Shown here: piece after piece, positions 24,364 through 34,066 of the stretch
How positions within the stretch are numbered: the stretch's first letter is position 1
Layout of the letters: the number at the start of each line of letters is the position of its first letter
NCBI GenBank assembly: GCA_028690055.1
Contig: JAQVBZ010000001.1
Coordinates: 84,452 to 136,477, forward strand
Direction: 5' to 3'
Origin: Minisyncoccota bacterium
GTDB lineage: Bacteria > Patescibacteriota > Minisyncoccia > JAHIHE01 > JAGLIN01
Length of the DNA: 52,026 nucleotides
Notes under the pieces: model-generated
The model's database searches: none
The model's input: only the letters and a program-made list of their open reading frames with translations
What the model was told of the DNA's origin: nothing
Program-made: the position numbers and the translations under genes

Positions 24364-26354
24364 ATGTCAGAAATGTTTAATTTTGAAGGAGCCGGTGGAC
24401 CAAAGCCTGAGCAAGTAGAGCCCGAACAGGTAGTACCTGATAAAACAGATTCCGAGCAAGTAGAGCCAGAAAAAACAGTGCTAGAACAAACGAATACCGA
24501 TAAAACTGATTCCTGACTAGTAGAGTCAGAACAAGAGGGTATTGATGAAACAGATTCTGGACGATTAGAGCCCGAACAAATAAATCCTGAGAAAATAAGG
24601 TCCGAACAGATAGACCCCGATCAGATTATGGAGAGCTTTGAGAGTATCAAGGATCCGGAGGTTATTCGGCAATTATTAGAAGCTTTGACAAAAAGAGCTG
24701 ATGCTATTTCAGGTAAGATTGACGGACATTTAGAGGATATGGCGAAAGGTGATGCGGGAGGAATAGAAGGAAAAAATATTAAGAAAGATATAATAGAAAA
24801 AAAGCGCGAGCGTTTGGATGAAATCAGGCATGGTATTCAGGGGCTCACCGAGAGGATGCAAAGGCCGTATGTGGTTTCAGCAGAATTGGGAGCCGTTAAA
24901 GAGGTTTTGGATACCTTGGCACTTCATGGGGATTGTAACTCTATTATTTTGGAAGGTGAGCCCGGTACGGGAAAACTCAATGGGCTTATGCTGAGGTTGG
25001 ACAGGAAATACAAGAGGGAGGGGATCCCGTTCTTATCCATATCAGGGTCAAAGAAACTATGACGGCTCAAGACATGCTTTATTCGGTCGATGATATAAGG
25101 AGGCTGAGCGATGCTCAGACAAAAGCCCTGATTCCTGCCGAGATGAAGGAGGAAGCCTTGGAATGGAGAAATAAGATATTAAAAGGAGAGGCCGAGACTA
25201 CCGATGAAGAGTATATAAAATTTAACGGAAGGATGAAGGCTATAGTCGAATTGAGCGAGGTTGCCAAAGATCTGGATTATTCAAATTATATAGATTTGGG
25301 ACAATTGGGAGAGGCAATCTATCAGTCGGGGAAGGGCAGAAAAGTGTACCTTCTTATCGATGAAATAGAAAAGGGAAGGGAAGAACTTATGAATGGGATT
25401 TTAGATGAAATTGAAAACCTGGTTTTCACTATCAATGAAACCGGGGAAGTCATCAAGGGGAATAAGAGAAATTTGCGGATCATCATTACTACGAATCCTG
25501 AAGATTCCGATAAGATTCCAGCATCTTTCCGAAGAAGAAGCCTTTATCATTTTATGAGTTCACCTGAACGCGCCGATTTGGCAAAGATTGTGGAGCTTAA
25601 TTTTCCTGAAATACGAGGAGAGCTTCTAGGCTATGCCTTGGATGTTTTCTATAGATACAAAAGCCACCCAGATATCGAGAAAAGTCCTTCTACTCCGGAA
25701 CTTTTAGCATGGATCAGAGTCCTTTCCGAGAATGGGGGTGACATACCGGAAGGTATTCCCTATAAAGAAGTTTTGCTTAAATATAAGGAAGATAGGGATT
25801 TGGATATCGGCATAGAACGTGCCAAGGATAACAACAAAGAGACTCCGCATGAAATGCCGATAGCATTTTATAAAGCTCTTCAGGGTCACCAAGTTTTCAA
25901 AATGGATGGCCTGATAAATGATCCTAATAAAGACCCGACTCAGTTCGGAGAGCTTTATGCGGAATTGGAAGGGGCTGGTGTTAATTTTAATACACCCGTT
26001 TTTAAGGAAGAAGTGCATGAAAACAGATACAATGATGATGACGATATCGAGACTGTTTTGGAGAGACCCTTCGTGCTGATAGGACCCGGAATACAATCTT
26101 TGGGTAACGGATGTTTCGCGATAGAGAAGGGGGCATTAGCGGGGATAGACAAAAAAGATATCTTCAGCCATGAGATTAAGGTGATCCCTGAATCTGTAGA
26201 TTTCGAACGGATTCAATCGAAGAACCAGGAATTTACCACAGGTACGATTTCTTATGAAGGGGAAGATGTTCTGGCCTACAAGAGAAATTCGGATGGGAGA
26301 ACGGCGTTTTATAGTAAAATTGGTGAATCTCGCGAAAGCAGAATGTTTAATTGA
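24364..26354 (+). pseudogene. MoxR-type AAA+ ATPase, broken by a nonsense codon and a frameshift
   Basis: One ancestral reading frame starts at ATG 24364 (MSEMFNFEGAGGPKPEQVEP) with a degenerate PEQ/DKTDS repeat. It meets TGA at 24514-24516 (codon 51), continues in frame through 24628, and loses frame inside Walker A. GEPGTGK is followed by an A4 run (24972-24975) where five As would restore GKTQWAYAEVGQEIQ and then KETMTAQDMLYSVDDIRRL in the downstream frame. The remainder is intact: LLIDEIEKGREELM (Walker B), IIITTNPEDSDKIP (sensor 1) and SFRRRSLYHF (arginine finger region). Such ATPases act with VWA-domain partners, as here. It was probably inactivated, unless slippage on the A-run restores it. 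Confidence 0.85.
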
Positions 26355-26397
26355 TAATTTGTTTATAACGGATAGTCCCATCAGAGAAAAAAGGTGC

Positions 26398-26545
26398 GGA
26401 TATCTTTTGCCGTGAGATTAAGGTAATTTCTGAATCCGTATAGCTTGAACGGTTCGGTTCGAGGAATTGGGAATTTACCAGTGGCATGATTTTTTATGAA
26501 GGAGAGGAAGTTTAGGCGTGCAAAAGAAATGCGGAGGGGAGGAGC
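26398..26545 (+). pseudogene. Decayed duplicate of the MoxR gene 3' end
   Basis: About 148 bases align at roughly three-quarters identity with 26157-26305, the end of the preceding ATPase gene (compare GATATCTTCAGCCATGAGAT and GATATCTTTTGCCGTGAGAT). In the corresponding frame it reads DIFCREIKVISESV, then TAG, then further homologous residues (WEFTSGMIFYEGEEV) and another TAG. It is a remnant of a second ATPase copy or of a tandem duplication, accumulating stops. Confidence 0.8.
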
Positions 26546-26586
26546 ATTTTTCCACGAGCCCTAGTGATAAATAATTTATTGAATAT

Positions 26587-28284
26587 ATGGAGAAGGTGCC
26601 AAGCCCCGAATCTTTTGGAACGGAAAAGGAAAAAAATGAGACAAAGAGTCCTGAAAAAAATTCTGACGTTTTGAAGGTGCCTGGTATTACTGTAAAAGGG
26701 GGCGGGGAATGGGCGCGAAGGATTGTGGAAGGTGAAATCAAGAGAAGATAGAGGGAGCAAAGAGAAAAATACCCAGACCCTTATGAGAAAATAAAAGAAG
26801 ATTCCAGTGTGCTGGACGGTTTTTTGGAGTTGCTCCGAGAAAAGGGTGTCCGGGTTTCTACTCCGGAATGGCTTCAGTTTATCGCAGTCGTTAAAGAAAA
26901 AACGAAACCGGAAAGTTTACAGGATAATGATCAGTTCTTCAATTCTATGAGGCTTTCTGCCAAGATCATCCTCGTAAAATATAAAAACGATGAAGCTGCT
27001 TTTGACGAAGCATTCGGTGAGTATTTCGGTATGATTAAAAAGGTTTTTGAGGAAGAATTGTCACAAAAAGAAAGCAAGGAGAAAAAAGAGGAAGAGAAGC
27101 CCGATAAGCAAAATAGGGAGAATATAGGGGACAAGGAGGAGGTAGAAGATGGCCAGAAAGAGGAAAGAGATAGCGAGACGGAACCGAAGATGGAAGAGCA
27201 GCTAGACATTGAAGAGGTCAATGAAAATTTGGATTTACCTAAGGATGCTGAGCATGAGGGTGAGGAGACGCATGGGGGGACGGAAGACCAGCATAATGAT
27301 ATTTTAAAGCAAGAGGATCATTCGAAAAAAGGCGGGGGAGATGAAAAAAATAGTGAGGTTGAAGAAGACACTGCTTCTAAGAAAGAGTTAGATCCCGTAA
27401 ATGAAAACTCCAAAAAGCCGGAGTTTAAGGAGTCTGGAATCTTGGTGGGCGGAGGAAAAGGGAACTCGTATTCGGCAGAGAGGCCCGCTGCACCTATCAC
27501 ATATGAAGGGAAGGCGATTGATGACAAGATGATAGAAGAGAGAATAGAAGCCATGAAGCAGAAAGACAAGAATCTCCGTTATGAGAGGAGACCTGATAAA
27601 AAGAGCATGAAAGAAATTATAAAAAATCTCAGGAAAATTATTACGGAGATATCTGAAGTAAAGAGCAGAAAGATTAATGTAAAAGGGTCGGCAAAAAATT
27701 TTGCAAAATTAAGATTGCGCCCCGTGTATGAGAAAGAGGCTGAAGAACAACCGGAGATTGTCTTATTCATAGACGTGGGCGGACCGGTAGATGAATGGAG
27801 CCCATTGATGAAGGAGGTGGCGGATTCCATGACTGAAGGTCTGGCAAAAATGGAAGTTTATCTGTTCCATAATAATCTTTACGGTTATGTCTGGAAACCC
27901 GATTCTAAAGACGTCACTTCTTCTAATTACGCGAAACCGGATTCACTCATTGATATCAAGAAAATCATTAAGGGTAGAAAAAAGGTGATAATATATGGGG
28001 ACGGGGAGATGTTCTATTCCGAATTTGAGGATGACCGTTGGCCTCCTGAAGATAACGAAAGAAGGGTCGAAAAATTTGAGATGAACGGAGGGGATTGTTT
28101 AAAGTATATAAAGGACAATTCAGATTCTGCTGTCTGGATTAACCCAATATTTGAAAAAGAATGGGAAGACAGGGATGACTCCGGGACTATAGCCTCCGTA
28201 AAAGGTATAATACCCATGCATGATCTGACTGTGGGCGGTGTTGAAGATGCCATTAGGGAATTAATGGGAAAAAAGCTTAAATAA
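26587..28284 (+). pseudogene. CoxE-like VWA-domain protein interrupted by TAG
   Basis: ATG 26587 (MEKVPSPESFGTEKEKNE) runs 54 codons to TAG at 26749-26751 and continues in the same frame to 28284. After the stop a GTG at 26809 could start a 491-residue product. Order of parts: a helical N-terminal region with DGFLELLREKGVRVSTPEWL, a very acidic disordered segment, then a VWA-like domain with EIVLFIDVGGPVDEWSP, MEVYLFHNNLYGYVW and KVIIYGDGEMFYSE. The layout matches CoxE/COG3825-type partners of MoxR ATPases. The metal-site DxSxS is replaced by DVGGP. It may be dead or expressed from the internal GTG. Confidence 0.75.
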
Positions 28285-28380
28285 AAGATATTTTGTAAAA
28301 TTGTCGGTTTCATTTTACACCTAGACAACGCATCCTTAGCGTGGCAAATCAAGATATTCCTTCTAACCTCATATCAAAAG

Positions 28381-28412
28381 CAAGAAAACTCAGTTTGGAC
28401 TGAGTTTTCTTG
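28381..28412. terminator. Terminator after the VWA gene
   Basis: A perfect 14-bp inverted repeat CAAGAAAACTCAGT / ACTGAGTTTTCTTG (28381-28394 with 28399-28412) around TTGG, about 100 bases after the stop codon. A/T-rich arms give a T-run on both strands. Confidence 0.7.
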
Positions 28413-28461
28413 TTATAAGCAAAATATTCGTTATTGCCACATCTTCGTTTTGTTTTATCTG

Positions 28462-28580
28462 TGTCACCCCGAACTAGTTTCGGGATGCTAGTTATGTTTC
28501 GTAAGGATATTATTGTAATATTTAGATGTTGCATAGCGAAGATTCTGGATATTTTGGCTGAACAAATTTCTCGAATGACA
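28462..28580. repeat. Intergenic inverted-repeat element
   Basis: It starts TGTCACCCCGAACTAGTTTC followed by GGGATG (itself a CCCGA/TCGGG hairpin) and ends TCGAATGACA, matching the terminal repeats of the TGTCATTCC family. The flanking gap 28285-28848 otherwise holds only a terminator and, at about 28783, a TATAAT box that may serve the next gene. Confidence 0.55.
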
Positions 28581-28848
28581 AGTTTATGGAGGGGTAATCA
28601 CATCAAGGATCAAGATGCACATCAAGTAGGTCCAAATTGATAGATTATTATTTTAACTCTTCCTTAGAGAAAGGTTTATCTCTCGTTCAACAAACTTTTA
28701 CGGATACCTATTCGGTTGTGGCAAAAAAGGGCTTCATTGCAAGTAGGTTGTTTTTGGCGAGACTTGTGTATTTTCTTTACTTATAATTTCAAGTATGCAA
28801 AAATTAGATATATGAATGAGAAAAACAAGCGAATAATCTATAAAATTT

Positions 28849-30018
28849 ATGAGTTTTGAAATACCTGACTTGGTCATAGAAAATACGAAGGAGGACGAGA
28901 CCCCTCCTTTGAGCTGCGTCGACCTTTTGCGGGAATTCAAAGAAATTCGCGCAGAACTTCTCTCCGGTAAAGAGAAAGCGGAGTCGGGGGGTTTGAATAA
29001 TGAGTTTGAGCTTTCTGACGAAGAGACGTCAAAATCGGAGGATATGGATAATAAGTCTGAGCTTTTTGTCGGAGAGAAGCTGAAATTCGCAGGTGTTGAG
29101 GATGAGAATGGCAGGGAAAGGGACGTCTATAATATCTCAGCGCCTTTCTCAATCGATGTCGATGGCGAACTTAAGACTGTGATTACCGGTCGGGTGGAGT
29201 TGCGCGAAACCTGTAAAGGTTCGCAAGTTTATTTTTTTGAACAAAATAAGGATGGCGTTTGGATACCGGTTGAAGGGGTGTTGCCTCTGCCATTGGAAGA
29301 TGGTTTCTTTACGCAGATTGGAAAGGAAACGGTTATCGGTGGGGTGGAGACATCCTGTCCTGATCCAGAGGAACCTAAGCGGGTTGATTATAGAACATTA
29401 TTTTATCATGATAACGGACGCGGTTTGAAAGGGCTGGAACAATTTGCATCTGGGCCGGAACGGGGGAAGGATATTCGTTTGACGCTTCTTTCGAACGGTC
29501 GGGTTGCGGTTTTTACGCGGCCTCAGGGAGGAGAATATGGTCTGGGTAAAATAGCTTATGTAGAATTGGACAGTCTGGAAGAGTTGAATGCTGCTAATCT
29601 TCAAAGAGCGAAAGTTATTGAAAATCAATTTGCGCAGGAAGAATGGGGAGGCGCCAATGAGCTGCACCTCTTGCCCGATGGGCGTATCGGTGTAATCGGG
29701 CACATCGCTTATAAGGATGAAGAGAATAACAGGCACTATTATGTGATGTCGTTTCTATATAACCCTAAGGATCATTCGTCTACGCCGATAAAGATTCTCG
29801 CGACAAGAGAAGACTTTCCCCCTGGTGCGGCGAAAGCTACTGATCTTGGAGATGTTGTTTTTTCTGGAGGCATGGTGCGGCACGGCAACGGCAAGGCGAC
29901 GCTTTATGTGGGGCTGAGTGATGTGGAAGCCGGCAGCATCAAGATAGACGACCCCTTCTGGGAAGTAGAGCAAAAAATTCTTGCCGGACCGACGCAACGG
30001 GCAGAGGCGACGGCATAA
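28849..30018 (+). CDS. DUF1861 family protein (GH130-related beta-propeller)
   Basis: 389 residues. An acidic, low-complexity N-terminal extension (about 1-75, containing SDEE and SELF repeats) precedes a DUF1861 domain. This domain is related by fold to family 130 glycoside phosphorylases/hydrolases acting on mannosides. Signature stretches are VYNISAPFSIDVDGE, VIGGVETSC, LFYHDNGRGL, KDIRLTLLSNGRVAVFTRPQ, EWGGANELHLLPDGRIGVIG, GHIAYKD and VVFSGG. No signal peptide is seen, so it is cytoplasmic. The extension is not part of the family and repeats in composition the acidic regions of neighbouring proteins. It is intact, unlike the genes on either side. Its substrate is unknown. Confidence 0.8.
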   Translation: MSFEIPDLVIENTKEDETPPLSCVDLLREFKEIRAELLSGKEKAESGGLNNEFELSDEETSKSEDMDNKSELFVGEKLKFAGVEDENGRERDVYNISAPFSIDVDGELKTVITGRVELRETCKGSQVYFFEQNKDGVWIPVEGVLPLPLEDGFFTQIGKETVIGGVETSCPDPEEPKRVDYRTLFYHDNGRGLKGLEQFASGPERGKDIRLTLLSNGRVAVFTRPQGGEYGLGKIAYVELDSLEELNAANLQRAKVIENQFAQEEWGGANELHLLPDGRIGVIGHIAYKDEENNRHYYVMSFLYNPKDHSSTPIKILATREDFPPGAAKATDLGDVVFSGGMVRHGNGKATLYVGLSDVEAGSIKIDDPFWEVEQKILAGPTQRAEATA

Positions 30019-30151
30019 AAACGGATTGTAGGCCGGGGGGAGGTGCGAGGTCTTCTGATCCATCTGTGCTTTAGACCTTTTAATCTACTAAATATTTTAA
30101 AGTAAGGTGTTTTATTTCCCTCTCGGGAGAGCACGAATGGCTTATTCTATT

Positions 30152-30291
30152 TGTCATTCCGAAATGAGCTACTGCGACTGAGGAATCTGGGAAAACCACA
30201 ATGCAGCTGAAGGGTTTATTTTAAAGAGAATATTATAGTTGTGTCGTGCATTTCCCGGATACCTCAGGCGAGTACGACTTTCGGGATGACA
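30152..30291. repeat. Intergenic inverted-repeat element
   Basis: TGTCATTCCGAAATGAGCT at the left and ACTTTCGGGATGACA at the right, with an inner inverted pair GAATCTGGGAAAA / TTTCCCGGATACC. It lies in the gap 30019-30449 between convergent genes, which also contains the terminator at 30392 and no gene. Confidence 0.75.
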
Positions 30292-30391
30292 ACCAGAAGA
30301 TGGCAATGAAAAATAATGTCGTAAGATCTATAGGGGATTTTGATCTTGATGCGGCAAAACGCAGTTCGATAGTTTGCGTCAAAAAATAATT

Positions 30392-30419
30392 AAGGATCGA
30401 AAATATTATTTCGATCCTT
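30392..30419. terminator. Terminator of the surface protein gene
   Basis: A perfect 11-bp stem AAGGATCGAAA / TTTCGATCCTT (30392-30402 with 30409-30419), loop ATATTA. On the - strand it is followed by AATTATTTTTTG, a good T-tract, about 30 bases after the stop of the - strand gene. Confidence 0.75.
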
Positions 30420-30449
30420 GTTATTTTGGAAAAATTTTAAAAAATTCGA

Positions 30450-31646
30450 TCAACCCGCAGAAAAATTACCACAATTACCACACACTTCTTTTCCGACATG
30501 AAAATAATTTTGTTCTGTTAGAGACCTTCCTTTATTAGACCACCGCGCATTGCTGCGTTTATCTTCACTTTCCTCGACTTCGTCGGGAACCCACGAAACT
30601 TCACAAAGACTGGAATTGCCATACTTAGAACACCACGCATCGTCGCGTTCATCATCACTTTTCCTGACGGTGCCAGAAACCCACCAAACTCCACAAAATT
30701 CAGGTACATTATTGTAATAAATCAGAAAATCTCCTTTCCCACAATCTCTCTCTTTCCCACTCTCGTTAACATTTTGTCCTTCTTCTATCTCGGGCGATTC
30801 CGGCCGGATGCTCTCCTCATACGCATCCACATGGATTTCTTTTGTTATTATTATCTCTCGACCCCTATTGTCCTTTACTTCGAGAACAATAGTGTAATTT
30901 CCATTCGGTAGATAAACGGTTATATTATTACCTCTACCAATCCAAAAGTACTTACCATTTTCTGAGAAAATCTTCCATAGTGTTTCCAACTTTAGAATTT
31001 TCTCCTGTTCTGATGTGAGATCATATTTAGCCGTTAGGTTTATTGTATTCTGAAAGACCTCTGTCTCGGGACTTTCTATAAATACAATCTCGTCTATCCG
31101 GGGAAGAATCGTAACGTTTTCGCCGTAGCTTTTGCTTCGGCCATGGGAAACGATTGTTTTAGGTGTTTTTCCTCCCGCTTCTTCTTCGCCGTCGCCAGGC
31201 CCGACATCGTCTCCTCCACCTTCCGGCTCTTCTGTCGGAGTAACCTCAGGCTCTTCCGGCTCTTCTGTCGGACAGACCTCCTCTTCTGTCGGAACATCCT
31301 CACATTCATCCGATTCGTCTTTTTCTGGACAGACTTCCTCTTCTGTCGGAACATCCTCACATTCATCTAATTCTTTTTTGCACTCTTCGCACTTTTTCTT
31401 ATCTGGCGTTTTTTCATCACAGACATCCTTGCTCTTAATATCTTTATTGCAGGTTTCTTCGGTATCGGCGACACCTTCCTCGTTCGCAGATCCTTTATCG
31501 AAGCATCCATCTAGATGGAGATTGTCCGCTCCGGTTTCTATTTCTTCTTCGCAGGCCGATGAAACCGTTAGCATCGCGGTAAGGAAGCACAGCATGACGA
31601 AAATGGTCATTATTGTTTTTGCCATAGCTCTTTTTGTTCTTGTCAT
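30450..31646 (-). CDS. Secreted repeat-rich surface protein with Ig/PKD-like domain
   Basis: 398 residues. Signal sequence at about 8-31 (MAKTIMTIFVMLCFLTAML then TVSSAC), possibly a lipoprotein Cys at 32 with an imperfect lipobox. A Cys/Glu/Pro-rich region follows with a tandem repeat DECEDVPTEEEVCP occurring twice, then TEEPE repeats and a Gly/Asp linker. Residues about 185-275 look like a PKD/Ig-type domain (IVFIESPETEVFQNTINLTA, LPNGNYTIVLEVKDNRG). The C-terminus has two diverged copies of a WVSGTVRKSDDERDDAWCSK / WVPDEVEESEDKRSNARWSN unit and several Cys. GAGGGG five bases before ATG 31646 supports this start. Confidence 0.7.
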   Translation of the reverse strand: MTRTKRAMAKTIMTIFVMLCFLTAMLTVSSACEEEIETGADNLHLDGCFDKGSANEEGVADTEETCNKDIKSKDVCDEKTPDKKKCEECKKELDECEDVPTEEEVCPEKDESDECEDVPTEEEVCPTEEPEEPEVTPTEEPEGGGDDVGPGDGEEEAGGKTPKTIVSHGRSKSYGENVTILPRIDEIVFIESPETEVFQNTINLTAKYDLTSEQEKILKLETLWKIFSENGKYFWIGRGNNITVYLPNGNYTIVLEVKDNRGREIIITKEIHVDAYEESIRPESPEIEEGQNVNESGKERDCGKGDFLIYYNNVPEFCGVWWVSGTVRKSDDERDDAWCSKYGNSSLCEVSWVPDEVEESEDKRSNARWSNKGRSLTEQNYFHVGKEVCGNCGNFSAG

Positions 31647-31700
31647 TTTTACCCCTCTTTTTGTTCTTTTTGTTTTTGTATATGGATAGTTGTAAATCTT

Positions 31701-31729
31701 ATATTATCGCAAAAGGGATAAAAAAGCAA
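31701..31729 (-). promoter_or_regulatory. Promoter of the surface protein gene
   Basis: On the - strand TTGCTT (31729-31724), a 17-base spacer, and TAATAT (31706-31701). The start would be near 31694, 48 bases before the ATG. The adjoining gap up to 31962 is AT-rich, with no gene, and presumably holds the divergent promoter of the DUF2339 gene (TATTATATATT near 31902). Confidence 0.6.
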
Positions 31730-31962
31730 TATGAGGTCGTTTTTGGGGCAATTGTGTTTATTTCTTTATATTTTGTAGGAACATTGTCTTAATATTCAGA
31801 AAATATGTATCGGAGATTTTCAGTATATGGTTGAGACAAGATTCCAGAATAAAAAACAGATATTCCAAAAAGTAAATTCGAAATTCTGCGCAATTTGTGT
31901 TATTATATATTAAACAAACAAAAGTTCTTATCCTGTCAATATTTAATCAGTTATTCAAAACT

Positions 31963-34050
31963 ATGCCATAAGAGAATGATCCGATAAATGATCGACTTGA
32001 TGTAATAATAAAGTCGATTTCTTTGTTGTCGGACAAAGTTTATTCCTTGGATCGGCGGATGAGCGAGGTGGGCCGGACGCGGATGGGTGCGGTAGAGCCG
32101 ATGAATGAGGTAGGCCGAATAAATATGGTAGACCGAACGGATGAAGTTGGGCGAATGAATAGGATAGAACGAATGGACGAAGAACCGGAAGCAAAAAAAG
32201 AAAAAACCTTACTTCCGACAGTTATCCTTTTCGTAACGGATTGGAAAATGAAGCGCCTGCTGCTTTGGAGCAGGAAATTACGGATGAAGAAGTCTATGCC
32301 GCTATGCAAGATGCCTCGGATTCTGATGTTGAAAATGAGCCGGAATCGGCGAAGTCGGAAGGGGGAAGCTTTGAGACTGAAATCGGTCTGAAGTGGTTGG
32401 GCAAGGTCGGTATCTTGGCCCTAGTCCTCGGTGTGGCTTTCTTTTTGAAATATGCTTTTGAGAATAATTGGATCGGTGAGGCGGGTCGGGTTGCAATTGG
32501 TATATTATCCGGCGCGGCTTTGATTTTTCTTGGTGATTATCTGCGTTCAAAATATAATGAATATGCCGCCACTCTGACGGGCGGAGGTATTGCCGTGCTC
32601 TATCTGTCGATTTATTCCAGTTTCGCATATTACGAATTGATCGGACAGACATACGCTTTTGTCGCGATGGCGATCGTTACGGCCCTTGGCGCTTTTTTGG
32701 CGATTCACTACGATCAGATCAATCTGGTGGTACTGTCTATCGTGGGCGGTTTTTTGACTCCGATATTGCTGTCTTCTGTTACTAATAATCAAGTCGGGCT
32801 TTTCGGTTATATTACTATTTTGAATTTCGGTATTTTGGGAATTTCACATTATCGCGATTGGAGGAAAGTCAACTTGCTCGGTTTTATTTCCACTTTGTTT
32901 ATCTTTTTAGTTTGGAGCACCGGGCATTACGATGCGAGCCAATTTTTCATAACCGAAGCTTTCCTGACTAGTTGGTTCATAATATATGCGGCGGCAACGG
33001 TTTCGCACAACGTGTTGCATAAAAAGGAAGCGGAGGAATCGGATCTGCTTCTTGCCGTTTTTAACGCCATGGTTTATTTCGGTATCAGCTACTATCTTTT
33101 GTCGGCGGCTTACAGCGATTATCTGGGTTTCTTCGCTGTGTTTATGGCCGCAATATATTTTTTTCTTGCCTATTTTTGTTATCGGATCAATCCCAAAGAT
33201 ACCAATTTGGCGTTGTTTCTTCCCGGGATTTCGATATTTTTCTTGACCATCGCTGCGCCGATCCAATTTGATGGCGCCTGGGTCAGCATGGCCTGGGCAT
33301 TGGAAGCGATGGCCCTCGTCGGGATGGGGTTCTACCTGAAAAGCCGTTCCATGCGGTCTTTCGCTTTGGGTGCTTCTATCCATAGTGATAGGGAGATTGT
33401 TCTTCATGGATGATTATGGAAAAATCTCAGCGGCAGATTTTGTCCCGATCTTCAATACGGGATTCCTGACTTTTATCGTCGGGGTTATTGTCTGTGGGGC
33501 GATTTATTCCATGTACTCCAGGTATGAGGGCATGACGGAAGACGGGAGGTCTAACGCTAAACCGGTAGCACTGTTCCTGCTGAATTTTCTGCTCTTGTGG
33601 AATCTGAGTACAGAAGTTTCGTTCTACTATGATTATCAAGTCGAGGCCCGTCTTGTGGAAGCGCCCAAGCTTGTCTGTTCTTGGGAAAAGGATGCGCGCG
33701 GCATAGATAAACAGGTCTGTAAACAGGATTCGACTGAATTCAGTCGTGTAATGACGACTAATCGCGAACTGACCCAAAAAACCGAGGAGAGGAAAAGCGC
33801 GACACTGACAGTACTTTGGGCATTGTACGCGATCATCACCCTGGCCTTCGGCATCGGGAACAAGAATCGTTTGCTGCGGCAGATGGGAATCGGACTGCTA
33901 GTCGTAGCGATTACGAAATTTTTCTTGTCCGACTTATGGAGCCTGGGCGGCATCTACAGAATCGTTTCTTCTATCTCTCTCGGAGTGATCCTGCTCTCGG
34001 CCTCTTTCGCATATAATAAATACAAGGAGAGGATAAAAGAAATAATTTAA
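31963..34050 (+). pseudogene. DUF2339 multi-spanning membrane protein, broken by a nonsense codon and two frameshifts
   Basis: ATG 31963 is followed by CCA and then TAA (31969-31971), where GAA would give MPEENDPINDRLD, a normal DUF2339 start. The frame continues past 32023 (LLSDKVYSLDRR, then a repetitive Met/Glu/Arg region) and is lost around two A-runs (32193-32206). It resumes one frame over with ENEAPAALEQEITDEEVY and the conserved GLKWLGKVGILALVLGVAFF. A third break at GGG 33368-33370 separates SFALG from VLLSIVIGRLFF, after which the last membrane helices run to 34050. One extra A and one extra G would restore continuity. The family is found next to DUF3999, as here, with no known function. 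Confidence 0.8.
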
Positions 34051-34066
34051 TTTTTTGTTTAATGAA

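Noticed and set aside
24514-24516. In-frame TGA that could be read as glycine, as in Gracilibacteria/SR1
   Set aside because: Many intact genes in the window end in TGA (15199, 44070, 46089), and neighbouring broken genes carry TAG and TAA as well, so recoding does not explain the lesions.
25056-25065. ATGA overlap at 25059 as normal translational coupling of two genes
   Set aside because: The sequence upstream in the second frame reads as a continuous MoxR segment back to Walker A; the overlap is a by-product of the frameshift.
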